A stretch of DNA of 64,000 nucleotides from Acidovorax facilis (GTDB taxonomy: Bacteria > Pseudomonadota > Gammaproteobacteria > Burkholderiales > Burkholderiaceae_C): NCBI RefSeq assembly GCF_023913775.1, contig NZ_JAMXAX010000003.1, forward strand, positions 51,449-115,448, written 5' to 3'. Shown one piece after another: positions 15,165-22,620 of the stretch. The notes beneath the pieces were generated by a model. It made no database searches. It was not told where the DNA came from and worked only from the letters and a program-made list of their open reading frames with translations. The translations under genes were made by a program, and so were the position numbers. Each line of letters begins with the position of its first letter. Position 1 is the stretch's first letter.

Positions 15165-17594
15165 CTACCACCGATAAGTCGCTGTTGCGGTGACGGTGCG
15201 TTCCTCGCCACGATACCAGCCATCGAAGGCATTGCTCGTGTAGTAGCGCTTGTTGAACAGGTTGGTTGCGTTCAGCGCAAGACGCCAATGGCTGTCCAGG
15301 TCGTAACGCAGGCTTGCATCGAACAGAGTGAAGCCAGGTTGCGATTTGGTGTTGGCTGCATCGTCCCATCGCTTACCAACGTACCGTGCGCCTGCACCAA
15401 TGTTCAGACCGTGCAGGCCGCTATCGCGAAACGTGTAGTCAAGCCACAGCGATGCCATCTGTTTGGGGGCCTGAATCGGCGTCTTCCCTTGCTCCACATA
15501 CCAGGTGTCGCCTTTGCGGCCTTTGATGTCGTTGTAGGTGAAAGAGGCTGTAGCAAAGAGGTCGGGCATCAGCTTGCCCTTGGCTTCCAATTCAAGGCCA
15601 CGCGAGCGCACGGCACCCACTTGCTCGCTGATGCCACTGAGCGGGTTGGTCACCGTGATGTTCGTTTTCTCCAGGTCGAATACCGCAGCGGTCAACAACA
15701 GGTCACCGTTCTTGGGCTGATACTTGACACCTGCTTCCCACTGTTTGCCTTCGGTGGGCTTCTCATCCAGCGCATCAAAAGCCCCGAACGCCGGCTGGAA
15801 CGAGGTGCCATAGCTGACATAAGGTGCCCAGCCGCCCGGGGCAAGCCAAGTCAACGCTGCACGACCGGTCCAGGCTTTGTGCGTGCTACTTTGACTGCCG
15901 CCGCGAGAGGATGAACTGTCCTCTCCCTTCGCCGTGTCGTGCCTGCCCGATAGTGTGAGCAGCCATCGGTCCGCGAACTTGGCCTGATCCTGTACGTACA
16001 AGCCCACGTTACGGAGATTGTTGGGACCAAAGACGTCGCCGAGGGTGTTGGGGGCGGGAATTGTCAGATAGACCGGGTTTAGCAGATCCAGATCAGGGGC
16101 GCTTCCCGTCAGATATTGTTCTTTGGCGCGTACACGGGTCCAATCCACGCCGGCAATCAGCCTGTGCGCTACGCCGCCGGTCTGGAGTCGGCCCTCAAAG
16201 AAGCTGTCAAGCGAAGTCTGCTTGAGGTCGCCAAAGTGGTATACCGCTGTCCGCGTGAACGTACGTCCGTCGGCCTGTAGCGACGACCAGATGTGGTGCT
16301 TGTCCGTTTCGCGGTCCGCGTAGCGAAATTTCTGCCGGAAGCCCAAGTTGTCGCTGAAGTCGTGGCGGAACTCGTACCCGAGGGTCCATGCCTTGTGGGT
16401 GATGCGGCTGTAGCGCGGATCACCTTCGCGAACGTTGGTTGGTCGCCCGTTCGAGTCAGCCACATAACCGACATCGTCGCCAGCCTCATGGCGAAGCGTG
16501 GATGCGAGCAAGGTCAGCGACGTGGCGGCTGAGGGCTGCCACAACAGAGAGGGGGCGAAGTACTGGCGCTTGGTTTCGGCCCTCTCACCTCCTGGATACT
16601 TCGCCTGATCGTCGGTGCTTCGTGCCAGCCCAACCAGGCGGAACGCGAAATCGTCTCCAATCCGGTCACCATAGTCTATGGCCAATTGCCGGTGCTTGAA
16701 GCTGCCAAGCTGCACCTGGGCCTCCCGGATGGAATCGTTCAACGATGGCCGCTTGCTGACGCGGTTGACGATACCACCGACATCACCCTGCCCAAAGGTG
16801 GCCGAGGACGGACCACGCAACACTTCGATGCGCTCCATGCCGTAGACCTCGGTCATCTGGCCGATATCGAGAAAACCCAACTGTGCCAACCCATCCAGGT
16901 AGTTGTGGGTCGAACTGTCGAAGCCTCTCAGGGTCAGGAATTCGTAGCCACGGTCGTCACGTCCATAGGTCCGGGTGAAGACTCCTGGCGTGTAGTTGAG
17001 GGTGTCGAGGACCTCTCGCATGCCCTTTGTATCAATTTCTTCGCGCCCAATCACGGAAACGGATTGCGGGACTTCGGTGATGGGCGTATCGGTCTTTGTT
17101 GCGGTGGCGCTGCGCTTGGCGGCGTAGCCCACCACCGGCCCCGTCGCCGTCTCCCGCTCGCCCCCAGCCCTCACCGTCACCACCGGCAACACCGCCTCCT
17201 TGAGCGGGGCAGCGGTCTCTGGTTTCGGCAGCGCTGGCGGTGCCTTTTTCAGCGTGTAGCTGCCATCGCCTCCGGGTGCGATCTCCAACCCGCTGCCGGT
17301 CAGGGCCTGGGCGAAAGCCTGCTCCAGTGTCAGGCTGCCGCGCACCGGGCCCGCTGTGCGGCCGCTGACCAGTGCGGGGTCGATGACGATGATGCGGCCG
17401 GCGCGGCGGGCGATGCCGGTGAGCGTGGCGTCGAGCGGCCCGGCGGGCAGGTCGTAAGCGGTGGTCTGGGCGCCGGCGGCAGACTGCGCGCGGGCCGGTG
17501 TGTGGGCCAGGGTGCCGCCCAGGGCGAGCAGAACGGCCAGCGCCAGCGGGTGTAGCGCAACAGGCAAGGTGGGTCGGGGGTGTTGAGGGTGCAT
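15165..17594 (-). CDS. TonB-dependent siderophore receptor (STN domain)
   Basis: This 809-residue outer-membrane receptor starts at 17594, with GGAG 9 bases upstream (MHPQHPRPTLP). A longer frame back to 18068 runs antisense to a toxin-antitoxin pair and is not used. The signal peptide ends about ARAQS. The STN domain (TAYDLPAGPLDATLTGIA) spans about residues 45 to 105. The linker KEAVLPVVTVRAGGERE, plug (VPQSVSVIGREEIDTKG, EVLRGPSSATFGQGDVGG) and barrel (ending ATYRW) are complete. The tandem fecI-fecR operon upstream is separated from it by a plus-strand toxin-antitoxin cassette, so it probably needs its own promoter near 17600 to 17700. Confidence 0.93.
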   Translation of the reverse strand: MHPQHPRPTLPVALHPLALAVLLALGGTLAHTPARAQSAAGAQTTAYDLPAGPLDATLTGIARRAGRIIVIDPALVSGRTAGPVRGSLTLEQAFAQALTGSGLEIAPGGDGSYTLKKAPPALPKPETAAPLKEAVLPVVTVRAGGERETATGPVVGYAAKRSATATKTDTPITEVPQSVSVIGREEIDTKGMREVLDTLNYTPGVFTRTYGRDDRGYEFLTLRGFDSSTHNYLDGLAQLGFLDIGQMTEVYGMERIEVLRGPSSATFGQGDVGGIVNRVSKRPSLNDSIREAQVQLGSFKHRQLAIDYGDRIGDDFAFRLVGLARSTDDQAKYPGGERAETKRQYFAPSLLWQPSAATSLTLLASTLRHEAGDDVGYVADSNGRPTNVREGDPRYSRITHKAWTLGYEFRHDFSDNLGFRQKFRYADRETDKHHIWSSLQADGRTFTRTAVYHFGDLKQTSLDSFFEGRLQTGGVAHRLIAGVDWTRVRAKEQYLTGSAPDLDLLNPVYLTIPAPNTLGDVFGPNNLRNVGLYVQDQAKFADRWLLTLSGRHDTAKGEDSSSSRGGSQSSTHKAWTGRAALTWLAPGGWAPYVSYGTSFQPAFGAFDALDEKPTEGKQWEAGVKYQPKNGDLLLTAAVFDLEKTNITVTNPLSGISEQVGAVRSRGLELEAKGKLMPDLFATASFTYNDIKGRKGDTWYVEQGKTPIQAPKQMASLWLDYTFRDSGLHGLNIGAGARYVGKRWDDAANTKSQPGFTLFDASLRYDLDSHWRLALNATNLFNKRYYTSNAFDGWYRGEERTVTATATYRW

Positions 17595-17756
17595 GCGGTT
17601 TCTCCGAAAGAACGATTGGATGGCTGGAAGCAATGTCTTCATCAGCCTTGAACCGCGAGCGGAGAAAAGTGACAGGGGCTGCACGAGAAATACTGCGCCC
17701 GATCCACGCAAATAAGTGCTACACTGATTTATGTGTTCATCGTCGAGGGCATCCAG

Positions 17757-18104
17757 ATGGCTGCAACTGTCAATTTCACGGGTTCTGTGGATCGTGAGCT
17801 GCTCAGGCGCGCCAAGGTGATCGCGGCCAAGTCGGACACATCGATCAACGCGCTGTTCAATGCCGAGCTTCGCTATCTGGTCGAGACCTTCGAGGCCGCC
17901 GAGGCAGCCGGCAATCAGAACTACAAGACGCTGCTCGACTTTTCTTTGGGCCGGATCGACGACCATGCTGCAAAGGGCTCGCTGGGCATCGACAGCGATG
18001 AGGATCTCTTTCTGCTCATGGCGCAGGCGCATCTGCCGATGCCGCGTCTGCCGGAGGCGGTGACGCAAGGGATGGTCGAGAGCCTGAACGCATTGTCGTC
18101 TTGA
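17757..18104 (+). CDS. Probable antitoxin of a PIN-toxin pair
   Basis: The 115-residue protein starts MAATVNFTGSVDRELLRRAKVIAAKSDTSINALFN, which looks like a ribbon-helix-helix DNA-binding region (strand, then R-A-K-x-x-A, then S-x-N-x-L). The middle and C-terminus are acidic. I prefer the ATG at 17757 because GAGGG lies 8 bases before it; a start at 17733 is also open. It is followed 12 bases later by a PIN-like gene in the same direction, hence the antitoxin call. The family was not identified with certainty. Confidence 0.65.
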   Translation: MAATVNFTGSVDRELLRRAKVIAAKSDTSINALFNAELRYLVETFEAAEAAGNQNYKTLLDFSLGRIDDHAAKGSLGIDSDEDLFLLMAQAHLPMPRLPEAVTQGMVESLNALSS

Positions 18105-18116
18105 GCGGGGCGTCAG

Positions 18117-18653
18117 GTGCCGTCCCGCTCAGACACCGTTGTGCTGCCCGATGCGGGCCCGCTCATCACCCTGGCCTACGCCGATGCCCTGGATCTGCTG
18201 CTGCGGCCGGGCTGGCCGGTGGAAATGGTCGATATGGTGCTGCACGAGGTGACGCGCAGCTCGACCCCCACGAGCGAAAGACTGGCGCAATGGGTGCGCG
18301 ACAGGCAACTCGCGGTGGTGCCGACCCGGACTTTCCAGCGTTACCAGCAGGCCCAGTCCCGGGCGGTGCAGCAGGGTGCGCCGCGAAAGTCCCATCTGGG
18401 GGAGCTGGCCATTCAGGAGACCATGAACGGCTTTGCCCTCATGGAGGCGCCGAGGACCGGCGTTTTTCTGTTCGAGGATCACAAGATCGCCCGTGCGAGC
18501 TTCCTCGTGCCCGACAACTGCCGCAAGATCAGCACGCGATCCTTCCTGCTCTTTCTTGAGCACAAAGGGTGGCTTGACTCTGCCGCAGAGATTGAACGCC
18601 GGGCCGTCCTGGCAGGGCGTGCGTTTTCCCGGCTGCGGTTTCCGCCTGAGTGA
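18117..18653 (+). CDS. PIN-like toxin, partner of the preceding gene
   Basis: The 178-residue product, starting with GTG, reads VVLPDAGPLITLAYADALDLL, a PIN-type beginning with an Asp after a beta strand. HLGELAIQETMNGF may supply the second acidic site, and VFLFEDHKIAR a third. It is longer than typical VapC (about 130 residues) and resembles the large PIN proteins paired with ribbon-helix-helix antitoxins. RNA cleavage is inferred from the family only. It is convergent with the minus-strand fecR that ends at 18702. Confidence 0.65.
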   Translation: MPSRSDTVVLPDAGPLITLAYADALDLLLRPGWPVEMVDMVLHEVTRSSTPTSERLAQWVRDRQLAVVPTRTFQRYQQAQSRAVQQGAPRKSHLGELAIQETMNGFALMEAPRTGVFLFEDHKIARASFLVPDNCRKISTRSFLLFLEHKGWLDSAAEIERRAVLAGRAFSRLRFPPE

Positions 18654-18701
18654 TCGCGGCATCCAGGCCCCCTTTAGACCGAAATCCTCCCTGGCGGCTG
18701 T

Positions 18702-19781
18702 TCAGCGCATGTCGATGCTCACCCACCAGCCGGTGCGCCGATGCACTGTAATCGGGAGCGCACGGGCGAGCGCGGCCAGGGTGCGCTCGCTGTCGTCCAG
18801 CGGAAAGCTGCCCGTCACGCGCAGGTGAGCCGCCTGGGGCGAGACGCGCAGCACGCCGGGGTGGTAGGGGCGCAGGGCGTCCACCACATCTTGCAGGGGG
18901 CGGTCGTGCACCTCGACGAAGCCGTCTTCCCATGCGCTGGCGGCTTGGGGGGCCAGCGCCTCTTGCGCCACGCCCTGCGCGGTCAGGCGGGCGCTGTGGC
19001 CCTGGGCCAGCGTCAGCGCTGGGCCCTGCAAGGGCTCGATGCGCACCGCCGAGTGCAGCACGGCCACCAGGCTGCTGCCGTCGTCCTGCCGCACCAGGAA
19101 GCGCGTGCCCAGGGCCTGGATGTGGCCTTGCGCGGTGTGCACGATGAAGGGGCGCCCCCCGCCGGCCTCTTGGGACTCTTTGGCCACTTCGACGATCAGT
19201 TCCCCGGCGCGCAGGTGCAGGCGGCGGGCGGCGCCGTCGAAGGACTGGTCCACCACGCTGCGGGCGTTGAGCCACAGGCGGCTGCCGTCGGCCAGGGCGA
19301 AGACGCGGCGTTCGCCGGTGCCGGTAGAAAAATCGGCCACCATCGCGGACAGGGGCCGCTGCCCGTGGGACCACAGCAGGCCGCTACCCACGCCCGCGAG
19401 TACAAGCCCCAGCGTATTGCGCAGGGCGCTGCGCCGCCCGGCTTGTGCCAGCAGGCTGCGGCGCATGGCTTGGCGGGGTGCCAGCTCCTGCGGCAGTTCG
19501 TTCAGGCGGCCGAGCGCACGCTCCATGCGCGCGGCGGCGGCTTCGTGCCGTGGGTCGGCGCGGCGCCAGGCGTCGAAGGCGGCGTGGTCGGCCGCGCTGG
19601 CTTCGCCGGAGCGCAGTTGGACCGCCCAGGCGATGGCTCGGGCGGCGATGGGGTCTGTAGGGTTGGAGGGAGCGTCTGGCTCGGGAAGTGGGTCGGGCGC
19701 ATTCGGCACGGAGCGGTCGGCGGTTGGTATTGCGCCCGGATCGTCACCCAGGCCACCCGCAAGGGCCTCAGAGCGCGGCAT
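18702..19781 (-). CDS. FecR-family regulator, last gene of the tandem fecIR operon
   Basis: The 359-residue protein has DUF4880 (RAIAWAVQLRSGEASAADHAAF), a hydrophobic helix near residue 125 (LGLVLAGVGSGLLWS), and the FecR domain (FALADGSRLWLNARSVVDQ, GHIQALGTRFLVR). The C-terminal STN-like stretch reads VTGSFPLDDSERTLAAL. A proline-rich N-terminal extension of about 40 residues precedes DUF4880. It overlaps its sigma gene by 14 bases. The next gene in this direction is the receptor at 17594, beyond the plus-strand toxin-antitoxin cassette. Confidence 0.92.
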   Translation of the reverse strand: MPRSEALAGGLGDDPGAIPTADRSVPNAPDPLPEPDAPSNPTDPIAARAIAWAVQLRSGEASAADHAAFDAWRRADPRHEAAAARMERALGRLNELPQELAPRQAMRRSLLAQAGRRSALRNTLGLVLAGVGSGLLWSHGQRPLSAMVADFSTGTGERRVFALADGSRLWLNARSVVDQSFDGAARRLHLRAGELIVEVAKESQEAGGGRPFIVHTAQGHIQALGTRFLVRQDDGSSLVAVLHSAVRIEPLQGPALTLAQGHSARLTAQGVAQEALAPQAASAWEDGFVEVHDRPLQDVVDALRPYHPGVLRVSPQAAHLRVTGSFPLDDSERTLAALARALPITVHRRTGWWVSIDMR

Positions 19782-20289
19782 AGCAGCGCGTGAGGGCTTC
19801 GGCCATGTACTGCCGCACGCGACTGACGGAGACGCCGATCTCGGCGGCGATCTCGGCGTAGGTCAGACCGTCGAGCTGGCTGAGCAGAAAGGCCCGTCGC
19901 GCCTTGGCCGACAGGCCGTCGAGCAAGGCATCGATGGCCATCAGGGTTTCCAGCGCCATGGCCCGCTCTTCGGCGGAGGGTGCAAACTCCTGCGGCACCA
20001 GGGCCAGTTCGGCCGCCCAGGCAAGTTCAAGCCGCTGGCGCCGCTGGTGGTTGAGCAGCACGTGCCGGGCCACGGTGGTCAGATAGGCGCGGGGCTCGTC
20101 CAGCCGGGCCGGAATGCGGGAGGTGAGCAGCCGCACGAAGGTGTCGTGCGCCAGATCGGCAGCGCGGTGGGTGCAGCCCAGTTTCTTGCGCAGCCAGCCG
20201 TGCAGCCAACCGTGGTGGTCGCTGTAGAGGCTGTGTATTTGCTGCTGGAGCGCGGCGGCCTCGGGTGATCCTGTGGCGCTGAAGCTCAT
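19768..20289 (-). CDS. FecI-type ECF sigma factor
   Basis: This 173-residue sigma factor has region 2 (LQQQIHSLYSDHHGWLHGWL, RAADLAHDTFVRLLTSR) and region 4 (LLSQLDGLTYAEIAAEIGVSVSRVRQYMAEAL). Its ATG overlaps the stop of the previous fecR as ATGA, so it has no promoter of its own. Translation is coupled within a four-gene run: sigma, FecR, sigma, FecR. The second sigma factor is therefore made only when the first pair is expressed. Confidence 0.92.
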   Translation of the reverse strand: MSFSATGSPEAAALQQQIHSLYSDHHGWLHGWLRKKLGCTHRAADLAHDTFVRLLTSRIPARLDEPRAYLTTVARHVLLNHQRRQRLELAWAAELALVPQEFAPSAEERAMALETLMAIDALLDGLSAKARRAFLLSQLDGLTYAEIAAEIGVSVSRVRQYMAEALTRCYAAL

Positions 20290-21338
20290 GGTGATGGAGC
20301 CGCTCCCTTGCCCTTGGGCTCAATGCTGCTCCACCAGGGCAGTGTGTGCCGCACCTGAACGGGCAGCACGGTGGCGAGCATGACCAGCGCCCGATCTGTG
20401 TCGTTCAGCGGAAAGCTGCCGAACACGCGCAGGCCGGCGACCTCGGGGGCGACGGACAGGTGACCGCGGCGGTAGCGCGCCAGTTCGGCCGCGACCTGGG
20501 CCAGGGGCATGTCCTGGGCGATCAGCAGGCCTTGGGTCCATGATTCGCGGGCGGGGTCGGCCAGTGCGGGGGGCTCGACACCGCTGCCGCTGAAGCGGGT
20601 CTGCTCGCTGGCCCGGAGGACTCGGGTGGTGCCGCTGGTGGCGGTGCGCACCTCGACTGCGCCTTCATAGACCGCGACAAAGGTCTGCCCGTCGTCTTCC
20701 AGCCGCACATTGAAGCGCGTGCCCAGGGCGCGCAGGCGCCCGTTAGGGGTGTCGACCACGAAGCCCCGGCGGGCATCGGCTGCCGTCTCGATGAAGATGT
20801 CACCCGTCACCAAGCGCAGGCGGCGCAGACTGGGCTGGTAGTCCTCGTTGAATGCGCTGGCAGAGCCCAGCCACACGCGGGTGCCGTCGGGGAGGGAGAC
20901 TTCGCGCACGTCGCCCACGCCGGTGTGGTGGTCGGCCGCCCAGGCCATGGCCATGGCGGGCAGCGGCGTATGGCGCCATACAGCCCAGCTCAGCAGCCCG
21001 GTGCCACCACAAGTGGCCAAGCCCAGCAGGACGCGGCGCCGGAGCGCATGGTGCCGCGCGGTTTGCAGCACTTCGACGGTGGAACGCGGGTTGACGCTGC
21101 TCTGGATGGGCTCGAAGCGGCGGCTGACCTGCTCGACGTGGCCCCAAGCCGCGCGGTGGGCTTCGCTGGCTGCCAGCCAGGATTCCCAGGCCGTGCGATC
21201 AGTGTGGCCGGCTTCTCCAGAGCGCAGCAGCGCGAACCATTCGGCCGCTTCCTGCATGGCCCGGTGCGTGGTGTTGACGGTGGTGCCGCTCGTGGCTGCC
21301 TTGGGCGTAGGAGGCAGGGGCAGTTCAGCCGCGGACAT
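20286..21338 (-). CDS. FecR-family anti-sigma/sigma regulator
   Basis: The 350-residue protein starts at ATG 21338 (MSAAELPLPPTPK); a longer frame to 21428 lies inside the sigma gene. DUF4880 (MQEAAEWFALLRSGEAGHTD) is followed by a helix near residue 110 (VLLGLATCGGTGLLSWAVW). The FecR domain (VSLPDGTRVWLGSASAFNED, GRLRALGTRFNVR) and the C-terminal VFGSFPLNDTDRALVML complete it. It pairs with the sigma factor encoded upstream, overlapping it by 14 bases. Confidence 0.92.
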   Translation of the reverse strand: MSAAELPLPPTPKAATSGTTVNTTHRAMQEAAEWFALLRSGEAGHTDRTAWESWLAASEAHRAAWGHVEQVSRRFEPIQSSVNPRSTVEVLQTARHHALRRRVLLGLATCGGTGLLSWAVWRHTPLPAMAMAWAADHHTGVGDVREVSLPDGTRVWLGSASAFNEDYQPSLRRLRLVTGDIFIETAADARRGFVVDTPNGRLRALGTRFNVRLEDDGQTFVAVYEGAVEVRTATSGTTRVLRASEQTRFSGSGVEPPALADPARESWTQGLLIAQDMPLAQVAAELARYRRGHLSVAPEVAGLRVFGSFPLNDTDRALVMLATVLPVQVRHTLPWWSSIEPKGKGAAPSP

Positions 21339-21858
21339 GGGCCTGCGCCTCCATCTGCATGCACAGCAGCATCGCCTGTGCCACATACTTGCGCACCATG
21401 CGGGTGGAAACACCCAACTCTGCCGCAACCTCCTTGTCGGTCATCTCGCAACCCACCGCCAGCACGAAGGCCCGAGCGGCCTTGGGTGAGAGGCTTTGCA
21501 GCATGGCGTCGATGTCCTGCAGGGTTTGCAGGACGATGGCCTGCTGCTCGGCCGAAGGGGCGAACGATTCGGGCTGGGCGGCCAGCGCTTCCAGCCAGGC
21601 CGCTTCCACCTGACGGCGACGCCAGAGATCGACGCACAGACCATTGGCCATGGTGCGCAGGTAGAGGCGCGCCTCGGGTGGACCGTCAAAGCGCCGGGGC
21701 GTCACCAACAAGCGCAGGAAGGCGTCGTGCGCGAGGTCGGCGGCATCCGCGGCATTGCCCAGGCGGCGGCGCAACCACCCCTGCAACCAGTCATGGTGGT
21801 CGCAGTAGAGGGTCTCCACGGAGGGAGAAAGCGTTGGGTCCAGGGCGCTCACAGGCAA
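21325..21858 (-). CDS. FecI-type ECF sigma factor, first gene of the tandem operon
   Basis: The product of about 177 residues has region 2 (VETLYCDHHDWLQGWLRRRL, DAADLAHDAFLRLLVTP) and region 4 (VLAVGCEMTDKEVAAELGVSTRMVRKYVAQAM). It is more diverged than the other three FecI proteins here. The start is uncertain: TTG at 21858 or GTG at 21852, both without a strong ribosome site. A textbook Fur box lies 59 bases upstream, so iron represses the whole operon. Confidence 0.87.
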   Translation of the reverse strand: MPVSALDPTLSPSVETLYCDHHDWLQGWLRRRLGNAADAADLAHDAFLRLLVTPRRFDGPPEARLYLRTMANGLCVDLWRRRQVEAAWLEALAAQPESFAPSAEQQAIVLQTLQDIDAMLQSLSPKAARAFVLAVGCEMTDKEVAAELGVSTRMVRKYVAQAMLLCMQMEAQAHVRG

Positions 21859-21916
21859 GTCATCACGCCGCGCGATGGTTTGCCCGCACAGCTTTCGGGA
21901 TCAGGGAAGTGTGTTG

Positions 21917-21935
21917 AATAAGAATTATTCTTATT
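21917..21935 (-). promoter_or_regulatory. Fur box upstream of the tandem fecIR operon
   Basis: AATAAGAATTATTCTTATT is a 19-bp palindrome apart from its central base. It fits the Fur consensus of GATAATGATwATCATTATC type and stands in an AT-rich patch. It is placed to control the fecI starting at about 21858. Ferric-ion-loaded Fur would shut the operon in iron-rich cells. Confidence 0.8.
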
Positions 21936-21941
21936 GTAACG

Positions 21942-21994
21942 GGCTCGACGCCTCAGGGGCAAGTTCATGCCCTCCGTTCATGCGGGGTCGAGCC
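21942..21994 (-). terminator. Nested inverted repeat after the DUF4400 gene
   Basis: GGCTCGAC (21942 to 21949) and GTCGAGCC (21987 to 21994) enclose a second hairpin, GGGCA/TGCCC. The structure begins two bases after the stop codon of the DUF4400 gene and ends next to the Fur box. It can end the conjugation-gene transcript and marks the junction between island and iron-uptake genes. Confidence 0.45.
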
Positions 21995-21996
21995 GA

Positions 21997-22620
21997 TCAG
22001 CCATGGCGATGGAAATTAGCCACCACCCTGCTCAGGAAGAAGGCGCAGGAAACCGGCAGCATGGCCAGCAGTGCAGGGGCAATGGTGATCGGGGTTACGG
22101 CCGCGACGATGCTTGCACACGCCATCAGAACGAAGGCGCTGGCGTGGAGGGCGAACCACTCCGGATCGTGCGGCTTGAACTGCTTGGCACGCAGAATGCG
22201 GACGACGAAGCCGTCGATCGCGGTGGCAATGATGACGAATGCCTGCAACGGCAGCCACTCGATCAGCGCAGCGAGCCGGTAGGTCGCAAGTAGCAGCTGG
22301 GCATCGATCGAGCGGAAGTAGGTGTTGCCAAAGAAGCGCTGATTGACCCGAGCCATTTCCTGAGCGACGGCTTCGGCCATGCGGTCCGTGCCGGGCGCTT
22401 GTGCCGAGGTTGGTACCGGGCTGGCGGCGCTCAGGGCCTGGTTCATCGAGAGCGCGCGCTCAAGGATGAGCACTGCGCGCGCCTCGCTCCACGTTGCCGC
22501 GTTGAGCTCGTGTTCGCTGTGGATCTGGTTCAGGAAGCGCTCGGGAGGATTCGCGGCCGGCAGATACAGCACGAAGACCAGCAGCAGGGTCAGGGCCGCG
22601 ACAGCGATGACGCGGATCAT
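21997..22620 (-). CDS. DUF4400 integrating-conjugative-element membrane protein
   Basis: The 207-residue protein has hydrophobic segments at the N-terminus (VIAVAALTLLLVFVLYLPAA), in the middle (LQAFVIIATAIDGFVV), and in a C-terminal pair (AFVLMACASIVAAVTPITIA, LLAMLPVSCAFFLSRVVA). The pattern and its place directly after the coupling protein fit the DUF4400 family (TIGR03747-like) of PFGI-1/SXT-type elements. Its role in conjugation is not established. The ATG overlaps the traD stop as ATGA. Confidence 0.8.
   Translation of the reverse strand: MIRVIAVAALTLLLVFVLYLPAANPPERFLNQIHSEHELNAATWSEARAVLILERALSMNQALSAASPVPTSAQAPGTDRMAEAVAQEMARVNQRFFGNTYFRSIDAQLLLATYRLAALIEWLPLQAFVIIATAIDGFVVRILRAKQFKPHDPEWFALHASAFVLMACASIVAAVTPITIAPALLAMLPVSCAFFLSRVVANFHRHG

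Noticed and set aside
17597..18068. N-terminal extension of the receptor ending at 15165
   Set aside because: It would run antisense through a toxin-antitoxin gene. The ATG at 17594 has a good ribosome site and a signal peptide right after it.
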